Of a stretch of DNA of 64,000 nucleotides, positions 36,001 to 48,000 are shown piece by piece. The DNA lies in NCBI GenBank assembly GCA_029582265.1, contig CM055822.1, positions 1,302,001 to 1,366,000 of the forward strand, in the 5' to 3' direction. This stretch comes from Zoroaster sp. YZ-2022. Taxonomy: Eukaryota; Echinodermata; Asteroidea; Forcipulatida; Zoroasteridae. The translations under genes were made by a program, and so were the position numbers. The notes beneath the pieces were generated by a model. It did not search any database, was not told the DNA's origin, and worked only from the letters and a program-made list of their open reading frames with translations. Within the stretch, counting starts at the first letter, position 1; the number at the start of each line of letters is the position of its first letter.

Positions 36001-39000
36001 AAATGAGTCAACCATTTTTGACTGGTAACTGGTATTGTTCAGGGTGGTCAAAATGACAGTCAAAACCAGTCAAAAATGTCCCTGTGTGCACATTTGGGTA
36101 AACAGTCAAAACAGGCAGTTGACTGGTTTTAACCTCTATAGCTAAAGTGCAGCGATAGTAGGACGGTTAATAGAAATAAGAGGTACAGTGTACAGAGCTG
36201 AAAAATGCATCATGGTATAAAACACCACAACAACCACCCAAAAATATGGTTCAAGGGTTAAAGGGATCCCTTATTCAGTAATCATCAAAATGTTGGCAAA
36301 ACTGCTACTATAAGTATGCAAATCTCTTTGAATCAAGATATACATTGAAAAACTATCCTATGAAAGTTTCAGCTTATTATGTTGTGTCATTAACCCTCCT
36401 ACTGTTTGACCATTTGAAACCATTCAAAATTTCCACTTACCAAAATGCCCATTGGTTTTGTACACACATGGTGATACCATTTGAACAGTGTTGGTAGCAA
36501 GCTTTACTACCATTCAAATCCATTCAAATGCATAGAGGGTCCATTGATTCACCACTTAGAAGTATCCAAACAAGGTTTTGTATTAGCTGTACTACCATTT
36601 GGAAAGATCCAAACAAGGTTTTGTATTAGCTGACCTACCATTCAAAACCATTTGGGGGAATCAATACTGTACGCAGTTATTTCACCATTCAAAACCACAA
36701 AAGCGAATGGTTTCAAATGGTGCATCAACTTGTATGAAAAAGGTACCAAAAGTAGGAGGGTTAATGAGAAAATAGTGACAATGCATTCAGATTTGTGATG
36801 TATTCATTTTAGTATGGAATTTAAAAAAGAGTTCTTTTTTTCTGAATTAGACTGCAAATTCAGACTAAATTAATTCTAAGGAAGATTGATACCATCATCA
36901 ACTTTACACCTTGTAAGTTTCACGTAAAACAGTGATCATTATTTATTTATTAGGTGTTCGAGCGCGCAGCGCGAACACCTATTGTTTTTGTACTGTTTTT
37001 TTTTTTTTTTTTACTTCTTATTCTCAGTGGCGCTTGTCCGGTAACAAAGGCATCCTTGCTAAGCATATACAACCTTCAAACTTAACACATAAACAGAACA
37101 TATCAAGCAGACGAAACCGTTTTCTGTGACGTCATGATTACGTCATCAGGTGTCGAATTACGCTAAAAAGTAAAATATTTAAAACGTTTCATATCGCTGC
37201 ATGAAAGAATCAAAGATCGTATAGCGCGCAAGGCGCAATACGTGGCACTAGTCTGGGCCATGGGCACAACACACGCAAACAGCGTCGATATCGATTGTAC
37301 ATGTAGATCCATTGTAACCAAATATCGTGTAGTACACGATATTTGGTTACAATGGAGCTGCATGTACAATCGATATCGACGCTGTTTGCGTGTGTGGTGC
37401 CATGGCCCAGACGTCATTTTTTTAGGCTGTAAAAATGGATCGTCAACAGTACACGGTCATAAAAAGAGTAAGTATCTTGAAGTTACTTTTTAAGAGGATT
37501 TCCTGTATTTATCTTAGTGTTTTTATACAAGAAAAACAATTTTTTAAGCTGTCCATTCGTCGTTGCATTGTGCCTGTTTAACTAACATGACTAACGTTAG
37601 TTAGGCCTACGTGAACATACTTTGGACAGTAAACAACTAACAAAATATGAACAGATGTCACCAAAATGTATTTAGAATATAAATAAGGATAGGAAAATTC
37701 AGTTGTTAAGGTTATGGCAATTATTCAGTAGAAATTTTATGCCATATATTTTGTAATTTTTGTCTTCTCCAAAAATCTTCAGTTTGTGCACAAATTAAAT
37801 AAGTAGCCTAGCGATTGTTTACTGCACTTTTCCTTAATTTTGTACCCTTCTCAGATACAAATAAACTTACATAGACAATTATTTCACAGGAAAATGCACA
37901 ATATTCATGACACAATACATGTACTTGTAGGTCCTGCTCCCCGAGGCCTCTCTCAGACATCACTCACATCACAATCACATGAAATTATATGAGTATATGA
38001 GACTCTGCAATTTCCTTAAATACCTTTCTCTTTTGATGAGAGTTTCGTGCGAGAACATTTCTTTAATTTATTACACATTGTCAAGAATAATTGTGTGCAA
38101 TTTTGAAAACAAACCAATGCCCTTTTCAATTTCAATGGTCCAGCTACTGTAAAATTATACACTATTTTCCCCATTCACATAAATTAGAACTTCTCTGAAT
38201 TTTCAAATACTTTATTCTTGGTCCATGTACTTATAAAACCTTCCTATTATTTTTTACAGCATGTTCACTGTGACATATTATTTTCCTCATTCACATAAAT
38301 TAGAACTTCTCAGAAATTTCAAATACTTTATTCCATGTACTTCCATAAAACTTAACTATTATTTTTTACAGCATGTTGACTCCGATGTATCATGGCTCAG
38401 ACTGAGTTCCAGCCAACAGTACCCCAACACGGCGTTGACACCACATCCAAATGCAGTATCGTAACTGTTCAAGTCATCAACAATCTTGGTATGGTTTAAC
38501 GTCTTATGTTAACAGATCGTTTGAGAAGGGGTCTTCATACCAATGATGAACATTTCATTTAGTTTTAATGGTTGTTTATTACAAAAAATTAAGGTTTAGT
38601 ATAATTTGTTATTATTTTTTGCTATAGCAATACTGGCATTTCAGTCCAAGAGAAGGGGTGTATCTGATAACCACCTTTCCAATCCATGTCAGTTAAACAA
38701 CATTTATTTAAATCTAAACCCTTACTCCTATTTTCAATCTTAAATCTTTTTTTTAGAAAGGACAGAAACATCTTGCAACTTCAGCTATGCAGAATTGATG
38801 CTGGGTGTGATTTTCGACATATTGAAGCACCAGTCGTCAGTCAATGGAATTGGTAATTTGGGCCCCCTTATACTTTTATTGCTTGTTTGCCCTCCCTTCC
38901 CTAGTTCTTGGATTCTATAGTGCTGCAATGATAGACCAAAGAATTTTAGAAAAACCCCAAATGTGTTGGTTCATCACCAGTGGCAGTACATGCCATCACC

Positions 39001-42000
39001 AAGAACTTGGGGAGGGGCAGACATTTTATTCTAAAATTACCGATTCCAATGACAACCCCTGAATGTCACCCATTCTGAACTGTCACTAAATCGTACATAC
39101 AGAGCGTACATTTATTATAAATGCAGGTTGATTCTGTTTTCTTATCAACAAAGGATCATGGTTGGGTTCATTTACACTGAAGTCATTTCACTTGTTACAT
39201 GTGTAAGACCATGTACACTCATTTCTAGATTGTTTACAATTAGGTTAAACAGGTCAACAAAGTGGTTTCAATTGTGGGGGGGGAAGTGTGTAACCACAAA
39301 AGTCAAGTTATGAAACCCAACAGACAGTTAAAATAAATATGTATTTCATTGCTTTATTAGCAATTTACAAGCATCCATACAACTCTTTGATTATTTCAAT
39401 GTCTAACAATTTATGTACAAAATGGCATCTGATCTTTACAGACATTTTGCCAATCATGTGTACAACCTTGAAAAGTTAAAAATCAATGTATAATTTGTTT
39501 TCAAATTTTATAAATAATTTTTAATTATTTGCGGTATAGGTGAAAACAAAGACAGTTTATAAGCATGTCACAATAAGGAGATGCTTGATTACAGTGTCAC
39601 TATCATTGTCAATTTATCATTATATTTTTGTTATAAACTTAACCTGAAAGTGAAGTATATTATAAATAAAGATTAAATTTATTTTTGTACAAGACTTAAT
39701 ACCAAGAGATAAATACCAATGTTGGCTTCATTTAAATCTAAAATTGAAAGGTTTTTCCATAAACAAAGTGAAAGTGGCAACCAATTATCAGATTTGATCC
39801 AGTGGATATATATTCTGTTTTCTTGTCAACAAAGGATCATGGTTGGGTTCATTTACACTGAAGTCATTTCACTTGTTACATGTGTAAGACCATGTACACT
39901 CATTTCTAGATTGGTTACAAGTACATGTAGGTTAAACAGGTCAACAAAGTGGTTTCAATTGATTGTGGGGAGGGAAGTGTGTAACCACAAAAGTCAAGTC
40001 ATGAAACCCAACAGACAGTTAAAATAAATATGTATTTCATTGCTTTATTAGCAATTTACAAGCACCCATACAACTCTTTGATTATTTCAATGTCTAACAA
40101 TTTATGTACAAAATGGCATCTGATCTTTAGGTTGTAATTCTGTAGTATGGATGCAGCTACAGACATTTTGCCAATCATGTGTACAACCTTGAAAATGTAA
40201 AAATCAATGTAGAATTTGTTTTCAAATTTTATACATTATTTTTAATTATTTGCAGTATAGGTGAAAACAAAGACAGTTTATAAGCATGTCACAATAAGGA
40301 GATGCTTGATTACAGTGTCACTATCATTGTCAATTTATCATTATATTTTTGTTATAAACTTAACCTGAAAGTGAAGTATATTATAAATAAAGATTAAATT
40401 TATTTTTGTACAAGACTTAATACCAAGAGATAAATACCAATGTTGGCTTCATTTAAATCTAAAATTGAAAGGTTTTTCCATAAACAAAGTGAAAAGGGCA
40501 ACCAATTATCAGTTTTGATCCAGTGGATATAATTACATTTAATTTTGTTTGAATTGGGAATTATTTACTTTTTGACAAAAACTCTTCTGCGGGGGGCAGT
40601 GGAAGATGGAAAGCACGGATGCAAGCTTTCTTCCAACTTTATCATGTAGTAGTTATAAGCTTGTTTTCTAATGAAAGGCTAATTAGCTAAAGGAAAGGGG
40701 AAATATTTATTTGGTCTTCCATGCTTCAGTGTCTTCAGTAATCCCCAACTCCCCCAAACAATTTAACCCACACTTCCTGCTCTTTGAATTTGCAGCCAAG
40801 TTTAATCCAGTTACTATACATGTAGTCCCCTTCTATCCTCAATCAACTTTGTGACTTTATGCCCATAATAACGTTGAATAGGTTGATCTGGCTACCTACA
40901 ACCCTGGCAAACTATTTTCATATGAGTGATTTTGAATGTTGATTTATCATCTAGCATGGTTTTTGAAAAGCATGTGTTGGGCTAGTGTCAATATTTAAAA
41001 TAAAAAACATTGTGTTCCAAGTCACACTTGTTAATTTCTAATTTACTGCTTAAATCTCACAACATTTCCAAGTTCAACAGCCAATATCTCAAGAACTAAA
41101 TGGCCTATTAGAAAACAAAAAACACAATTGAATTCCTTACATTAATAGCTTGTAATTCTTGTGAAATGAGTTACCATAAATGCTTGCCAATGGTCCAATT
41201 AGTGGTACACGAAGTAACGATTTTTACAAATTTTAAAAGGTCATATCTCATAGCTTCAATTTAATGTATAAGTTGACAAATTTGTTATTTTTTCATAATC
41301 ATGAGGAGGTCATATATGACCTTCAAACCACCTACATGTAATGTGACCTTTACTTCCTGTCCAAACAAGGAAGTTCAAATTCAACACATTCTAACGCAAA
41401 ATTTATATGTATTTTGAATATGAAATTGATATTGTTATTATAAAAGATGATAAACCCTTGCACAATATGATATTGACATCATCGATGATAATTTGATTGA
41501 ACCGGAAGTTGACTCGAACACCGTGTGTTTGTTCTAACAAACACTTAAGCTCTAGTTATTATTATTATTATTTTTTTGAGATTTAAATAAATAAAATAAT
41601 AAAATTCAACTATTTGGTTATTTTTGAATTACCAGTTCTATACTTACCTTAAAAAGGGAAGACACAACATTGGCATTTTGTAACATGTTACTTAACCCTA
41701 ACCCTGCCAGATGCAGCACAGTGCATCAGGTGGAAAAGTCTGGTGCACTTTGATGCATTCAGCTGTCAACACCAGTGCATAAGCAGCCAAGTCTGAGGCT
41801 ATTGAGAGCTGGTCCCATTGAACAATGCCAGAGTTGTATCCTGCTGCGTTTGGTGACCACAGACTCTGAGGCAGTTCGGCCTTGAGATTTGTGACCAGAT
41901 GGATCTTGCTGCACTGGGCAGCCAAGTCACTTTGACAAACGATGCAATCTGATGCGTCTGGCAGGGTTTCTAGCCAAAATACCCTGGAGGGTTAGGGTTA

Positions 42001-45000
42001 ATTTGACAAAACAATTCCCGATGAGGTGATATCTCAGAATGATTGTGTAGTTGTGTACCAAGTAAGTTTTTAGATCAGAATTTGTTAATTTGATAATCTG
42101 GGGTCAATTTCATAGAGCTGCAAAGCAGAAAATTATGCTTCGCAAATATTTTTGCTAAGCAATATAAAACGGACTACTCTGCTAAGCAATATAAAACGGA
42201 CTACTCTGCTAAGCAATATAAAACGGACTACTCTGCTAAGCAATATAAAACGGACTACTCTGCTAAGCAATATAAAACGGACTACTCTGCTAAGCAAATT
42301 TTTCTGGTAAGCTATTTTTTGACCTTGGCAGCTCCATGAACTTGGCCCAATGTTATCCCCAATGTTGTACCTTCCCTTTAACCCTCCTATAGGTTTAACA
42401 ATCAAAGACACTCAAAATTTGTATGTAACTCCCAACCCATTGACTTTGTGTAGTGCACTCAAATAAATGCAAGGACATGTGGCTATGGTAGGAGGTCAAA
42501 CCAAAACCACTCGACTGTATATGAGTCTGCTGCTAACTTATGCAGTACATACACAGCTCTGTGTGACTCTGCATATAACTTATGTAGGACATACACAAGT
42601 GTGTTTGACTTTGCCACTAACTCCAGCACTCTTAGAGAAAAATACACATGTGTGAACAATTGACAATGCAACCAAAAATACTCAAGTGACTGTCTGTGGG
42701 TGCGGTGCTTACTGGTCCAAATTTCAGCCTGGGCAAAGGAGGGTTAATACATGGTATTCCACAGTCATTTTTGTGTCTATATTGATCTTGACTGGTCCTT
42801 TCCGGTACCTTGAACTTTCTAATATGTGGACATTATGACATACATAAACCCCATTGACTTTCTTGGGTGATTAAATTTCATCTTGGATTCATTCTTTCCT
42901 AAACAGAATCACAGCTTGACCTTGAGGCGACCTACTCGGTCGTTTTGCAGTTCACCAGAGTAGGCCAGCTGCTGATTAAGAGCCAAGACGAGATGTATCT
43001 CATGCTTGTCCTCTCCGTGATCGAAAGCTCTTCATCAGAGTTTGAGAGGAACTCCATTCTCAAATCAAGTGTCTCGTCAGACGTTGAGAGAAGAAAAATG
43101 GAGAGATTAAATCAGCCCTTGCCAGGACATGCTGGCCATTCGGATGACTCATTATTACCAGAAGATAATCTGGATGTGGATAGCGAATCATTTGAAACAA
43201 CGGATTTTTCCACAAAAAGTTCCTCAACATTAAGTGATCCCGGGGATTTGTTGACTGGGGAGCCATTAAGAGGTGATAAGGCATTGCTCACCCCACGAGT
43301 TGTTTCATTGGGAGTCCCTTCAAGACATTCTGAATCTTCGATATCACCAGACAGAAAGAAGATCAAAGGATCACTGGATTTTGACTCTAGTCCAAAATCC
43401 AAACCCTTAGAGGCTCCCCTTACTAGTAGCATGCAAACTTTAAACTCACAGCAGCAGCTTGCAGTTCAAAGAGTGTTGCTACAAGGAGACTACACAAAAG
43501 TGGAGATAGACAGAACGTTACGAAAATATGGAAATAACTGGAGCTGTTCCGATTTGATCGAGATGCTTAGTGAGGGGAGGAGCGACCGAAATGTTCCGCA
43601 AACCTCCTCCAAATGTGGGGTATCGTCATCAAGTAAACACATCAATGAATTAAAGCAAACCCAAGAGTCACTGATGGAGAGCCTTATGGATATACCTCCT
43701 GAACCAATCCAACCAAGTGCCGACACAGAATTCTGGCCATATGTATGCTCGACTCCCCTTCTTGCAACGCATAGTTCTGGAAAAGATTGGTGTAGTATTC
43801 TTGATGATGAGACACAAAGTGTTATCATCTTGAGTGAAGGTGAAGATGTAATGACCATACCCAGTAAGAGTGAAAGCGTTATAGTGATCGGAGACTCCTC
43901 GGAAGAATCCGATACACCCGAAGTATTCTACGTGAATGGCGTCCCTGAAGTCAAGAAGAAGCAGCCAGCTTCAAAGCCCAGGCCATCAGTTGCCGAGAAG
44001 CAACGACCAGATGAATTACACAGCATTGTCGAAAGCTTGCGGCAGCAACTAACAGACCTTCAAGACAAGCTCGAGCTGGAGAAACGTGAAGCAAGCAGTC
44101 AGCAACAGGCGGTGAAGGTACTACAGCAGACGCAGCAAGAGGAGATTCAGCGACAACAGCGCCAACTCCTCAAACAACAGCAGCAGTTCCAAGAAAGATT
44201 TCAGGAACAGGAGGACAAGTTGAAAGCTAAACAAGAGGAAGTTCTGCAAGGGCTACAGCAGCAGCAGCAACAGCAACAACGGCAGCAAGCTTCAGGACTA
44301 CCGCCTAACACTCCAAGTGAAGCAATTGTTATTGCACCTGTTAATCGAAACAAGGACAGCCTACTCAGACCCATTGTTATTGATGGTAGCAATGTAGCTA
44401 TGTGGTATGTTATTTACTGTGTGGTTGTATACCCAAGTGGAGGGAAGAAAGGGTTGATATACTTGTTTAGTTTATGTCTAGGAGGGGTTAATAATCAAAA
44501 GGATCATTTCCCACTTTTGGTTCAATTGTCAAAAGCACTTTATACGTAGGATCAGATTATGATCATTGCTAATTTGTTTTTTGTAAGGAAAAACAAATAT
44601 TTTTGTAGCTTTGTGTGGCGAAAAGGATAAGTAACGACTGTTTGCGGTGACACTGTGTGCAATTCTCAATTGAGTAGTAATTAGTTCTGAAAAGAACCGG
44701 AGGTATCAACTCAAAGTTTCGATCAGTGTGCTCGGATCATCGTCAGGAGAAACTGAGTTAGTCTTTACTTAAATATTGTAAAATGAGCTTTTTCACAAAA
44801 TAATTCTCAAAATCTTGGTTTTATAAATTATTTTGATTGGACCCATTATAATTTCAATTCAGTACATACATGTGTACAATGTGCACACTGTGAAATTATG
44901 CTTAATTGATTGATATTTTTTTAAATGTGTCATTTTGAAGGATTTTTTCCCTTAACCCTCCTATGCCCAGGCTGAAATTTGGCCCAGTAAGCACCACACC

Positions 45001-48000
45001 CACAGACAGTCACTTGAGTATTTTTGGTTGCATTGCCAATTGTTCACACATGTGTATTTTTCTCTAAGAGTGCTGGAGTTAGTGGCAAAGTCAAACACAC
45101 TTGTGTTATGTCCTACGTTATATGCAGAGTCACACAGAGCTGTGTATGTACTGCATAAGTTAGCAGCAGACTCATATACAGTCGAGTGGTTTTGGTTTGA
45201 CCTCCTACCATAGCCACATGTCCTTGCATTTATTTGAGTGCACTGCACAAAGTCAATGGGTTGGGAGTTACATACAAATTTTGAGCGTCTTTGATTGTTA
45301 AACCTATAGGAGGGTTAAGTAAAACAAGGACATTTCTGGTGATTAATGTGAACAAAAAGAAAGAAACTGGCAACGCATCTTTGTAAATGGCTTTTACTAT
45401 ATTGTATTTTTTTTTCAAAAAGTGTATTTAACCCCTTGCGTATGGTATTATTTTTACCGAGTGAAGGTGGTGCGGCCAACCAAGAAACATCTGTGGGAAG
45501 CGCAGGGTCGAACCCGGCCGTGGACATGTGCACAACGGCGCTGTTCAGCCGAGCGTATAGACCGAACAATAAGAGGGCAAGCTAAACCGGGCATAGCCTA
45601 TTCATCACACGTGAAGTCCCCACATAGCGTAATTGAAAAGGCTGTGTTCAGAAAGCTCTTGAAAGTCCAATTTATTTATTTAATACTCCCATTCAAGAAC
45701 AATTTGATTCACTAAACTATCAGCCTTCTTGAAGATTGCTATTCAAGGCGATTTCTCAGCAAATGCAGCTGGAAAATCAATCAATTCAACATCCCAGTGG
45801 CCTGTCCACAAGACGCGACTATAGTCATCAACCGTACGCAAGGGGTTAAGGCAAAAAAAAGGCTCGTTTCTGGTCTCCACACATGTCGCCTCAGACCTGA
45901 AACAAATTGTTTATAAACGTGTACACCAAAAATGTGGTTTCCTCCTGTTTTCGGGGGGGGGGGAGGGGGGGAGGGGAGGAGGGGAGGGGAGGGGAGGGGA
46001 GGGGAGAGGAGGGGAGGGGAAGAGAAGGGGAGGGGAGAAGGGGAGAGGATGAGAGAGGGAGGGAGGGAGGGAGGGTAGGAGGGGAGGGAAGGGAAGGAAG
46101 GGAGGGAAGGGAGGGAAGGGAAGGGAGGGGAGGGGAGGGAGGGAGGGAGGGAGGGAGGAGGGGAGGATGGAGGAGGTGGAGATTCAAACATGACACTGTA
46201 CCACAGGACATCGGCTTCTATATCAGTGACATTTGGCGACCACTACTATACAGACTGAAGGATCCTCTATATCCAAAGTCTACAACCCACTCCAGACTGA
46301 AGGATCTCCTATATCCTATAAGTCAACCACCCTCCTTCCCCAGTACTTGTTTACAACTGATTCAGTTCAGTGAGCACACACTCCCTTCCCCCAACTCCTA
46401 GGATCCGCCTGCACGCCTCAACGAACTAATCCTGCAGCGTCCTGTCACCGCGCTATCCTCTAGCAGCCTACTTAAGCAGCAGCCTTTCACAGAGTCCGGC
46501 ATTCTCCTGAGGACGATCAGAATAACACAATACTTGTGTCGATAATTTTAAGAAACTTGTGTCTCATTTACTGTTTTCATGTACTTACAGCCATGGAAGA
46601 AGTCGAGTGTTTTCCTGTCGAGGAATAGCCATCTGCATACAGTACTTCCAGAAACTTGGCCACCAAGACATTACTGTCTTTGTTCCCCAGGGGAGACGAT
46701 CGCAACACCCACAGAATAGAGAGCGACCGATTGCAGATCAGCCAATTCTGGACCAGCTGAAGAAGCAAGGTTTGTTGTCCTTTACGCCGTCCAGGAGAAT
46801 AGGAGGTGCTTACGTCAATTGCTACGACGACAGGTGAAGTTTATTTCTTCATATTTTTCATGTGATTGCATTTGAAAAATTGGTTTCCAAAATTTGTTTG
46901 ATGAAAAACTGGAACCAAATGTTAAAGGGAGGGGGGGGAGGGGTGAACTTACAGTACTTTTGTATGAGTATTAAGTAGAGCTTGTAAACATACCAAGATG
47001 TTTAGCTGGTTAATACTGTAAATTTCTGGTAGGTTTATTTGTTGGCATGTATCGAAACAGTTTTATTCAGTTACATTTTCAATGTTTTTACTTCAAAATC
47101 TACAGATTTATCGTGGAACTTGCAGTTGAGAATGATGGTGTTATTGTTTCTAACGATACCTACAGAGATTTAATGGGGGAGTCACCGAAGTGGAAATTTG
47201 TTATAGAAAATAGGTGAGAATTTGGTTAAAACTTAATACAATTTGTTGATATTGATGGACCATTTTTTTTTTACAATGATTCGTGGCTCTGTTACCAATA
47301 CAAACATTTCCAAGGGTCATTGACTTATTGTAAGTTCAAGTCGAGATTTTGCATGGTAAATTTGAGTCATGTTTAGTCAAGTGAAGCCATTGGTCAAGTT
47401 GAACTAACATTCCGAAGATTCGTTGAACTAACATTGAATGAACAGTTGACTCATTTTGAAGTTGAGTTAAGTCAAGTGAGGTAGAAGCTCAAATCAAGGT
47501 TGTTTTTAGTGCATGATTCTGGAGTAAAGACTTGAGACTCAATTTGAGTGAAGTCATTACAAATCTTACAATAGTAATACTTATGTCATTGTCTTTCAGC
47601 TGATATGTGTTTTGTCATACACTGAAATAAAGTATGGATGCATTTACAGACATTGGTTGGTTTCTGTACATATCTCTTGATTCTTATAAAGTATGGATGC
47701 ATTTACAGACATTGGTTGGTTTCTGTACATATCTCTTGATTCTTATAAAGTATGGATGCATTTACAGACATTGGTTGGTTTCTGTACACATCTCTTGATT
47801 CTTATAAAGTATGGATGCATTTACAGACATTGGTTGGTTTCTGTACGTATCTCTTGATTCTTATAAAGTGTGGATGCATTTACAGACATTGGTTGGTTTC
47901 TGTACATATATCTCTTGATTCTTATAAAGTATGGATGCATTTACAGACATTGGTTGGTTTCTGTACATCTCTCTTGATTCTTATAAAGTATGGATGCATT

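Larger units (their letters stand above)
38853..42906 (+). other. Intron 3 of the N4BP1-like gene
   Basis: It contains a tandem duplication of about 0.7 kb (39132-39812 and 39813-40530, 95% or more alike by eye; the second copy has about 40 extra bases near 40135-40155). It also contains MITE E, a 27-bp tandem repeat within a CTAAGCAA repeat, and MITE F. No additional exon is needed by phase. Confidence 0.7.
44405..46590 (+). other. Intron 4 of the N4BP1-like gene
   Basis: It holds a Penelope-like copy (44608-44755), MITE G, MITE H, a polypurine tract (45952-46178) and a fragment ending CTCCTGAGGACGATCAGA at 46503-46520. No coding sequence is supported. Confidence 0.7.

Noticed and set aside
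38261..38464. Extra N4BP1-like exon after TTTTTTACAG near 38371
   Set aside because: The acceptor-like sequence is part of a local duplication of about 110 bp, the protein has no match, and exons 2 and 3 already join in phase.
45781..46401. Proline-rich and glycine/arginine-rich proteins
   Set aside because: They translate the polypurine tract and the neighbouring MITE.
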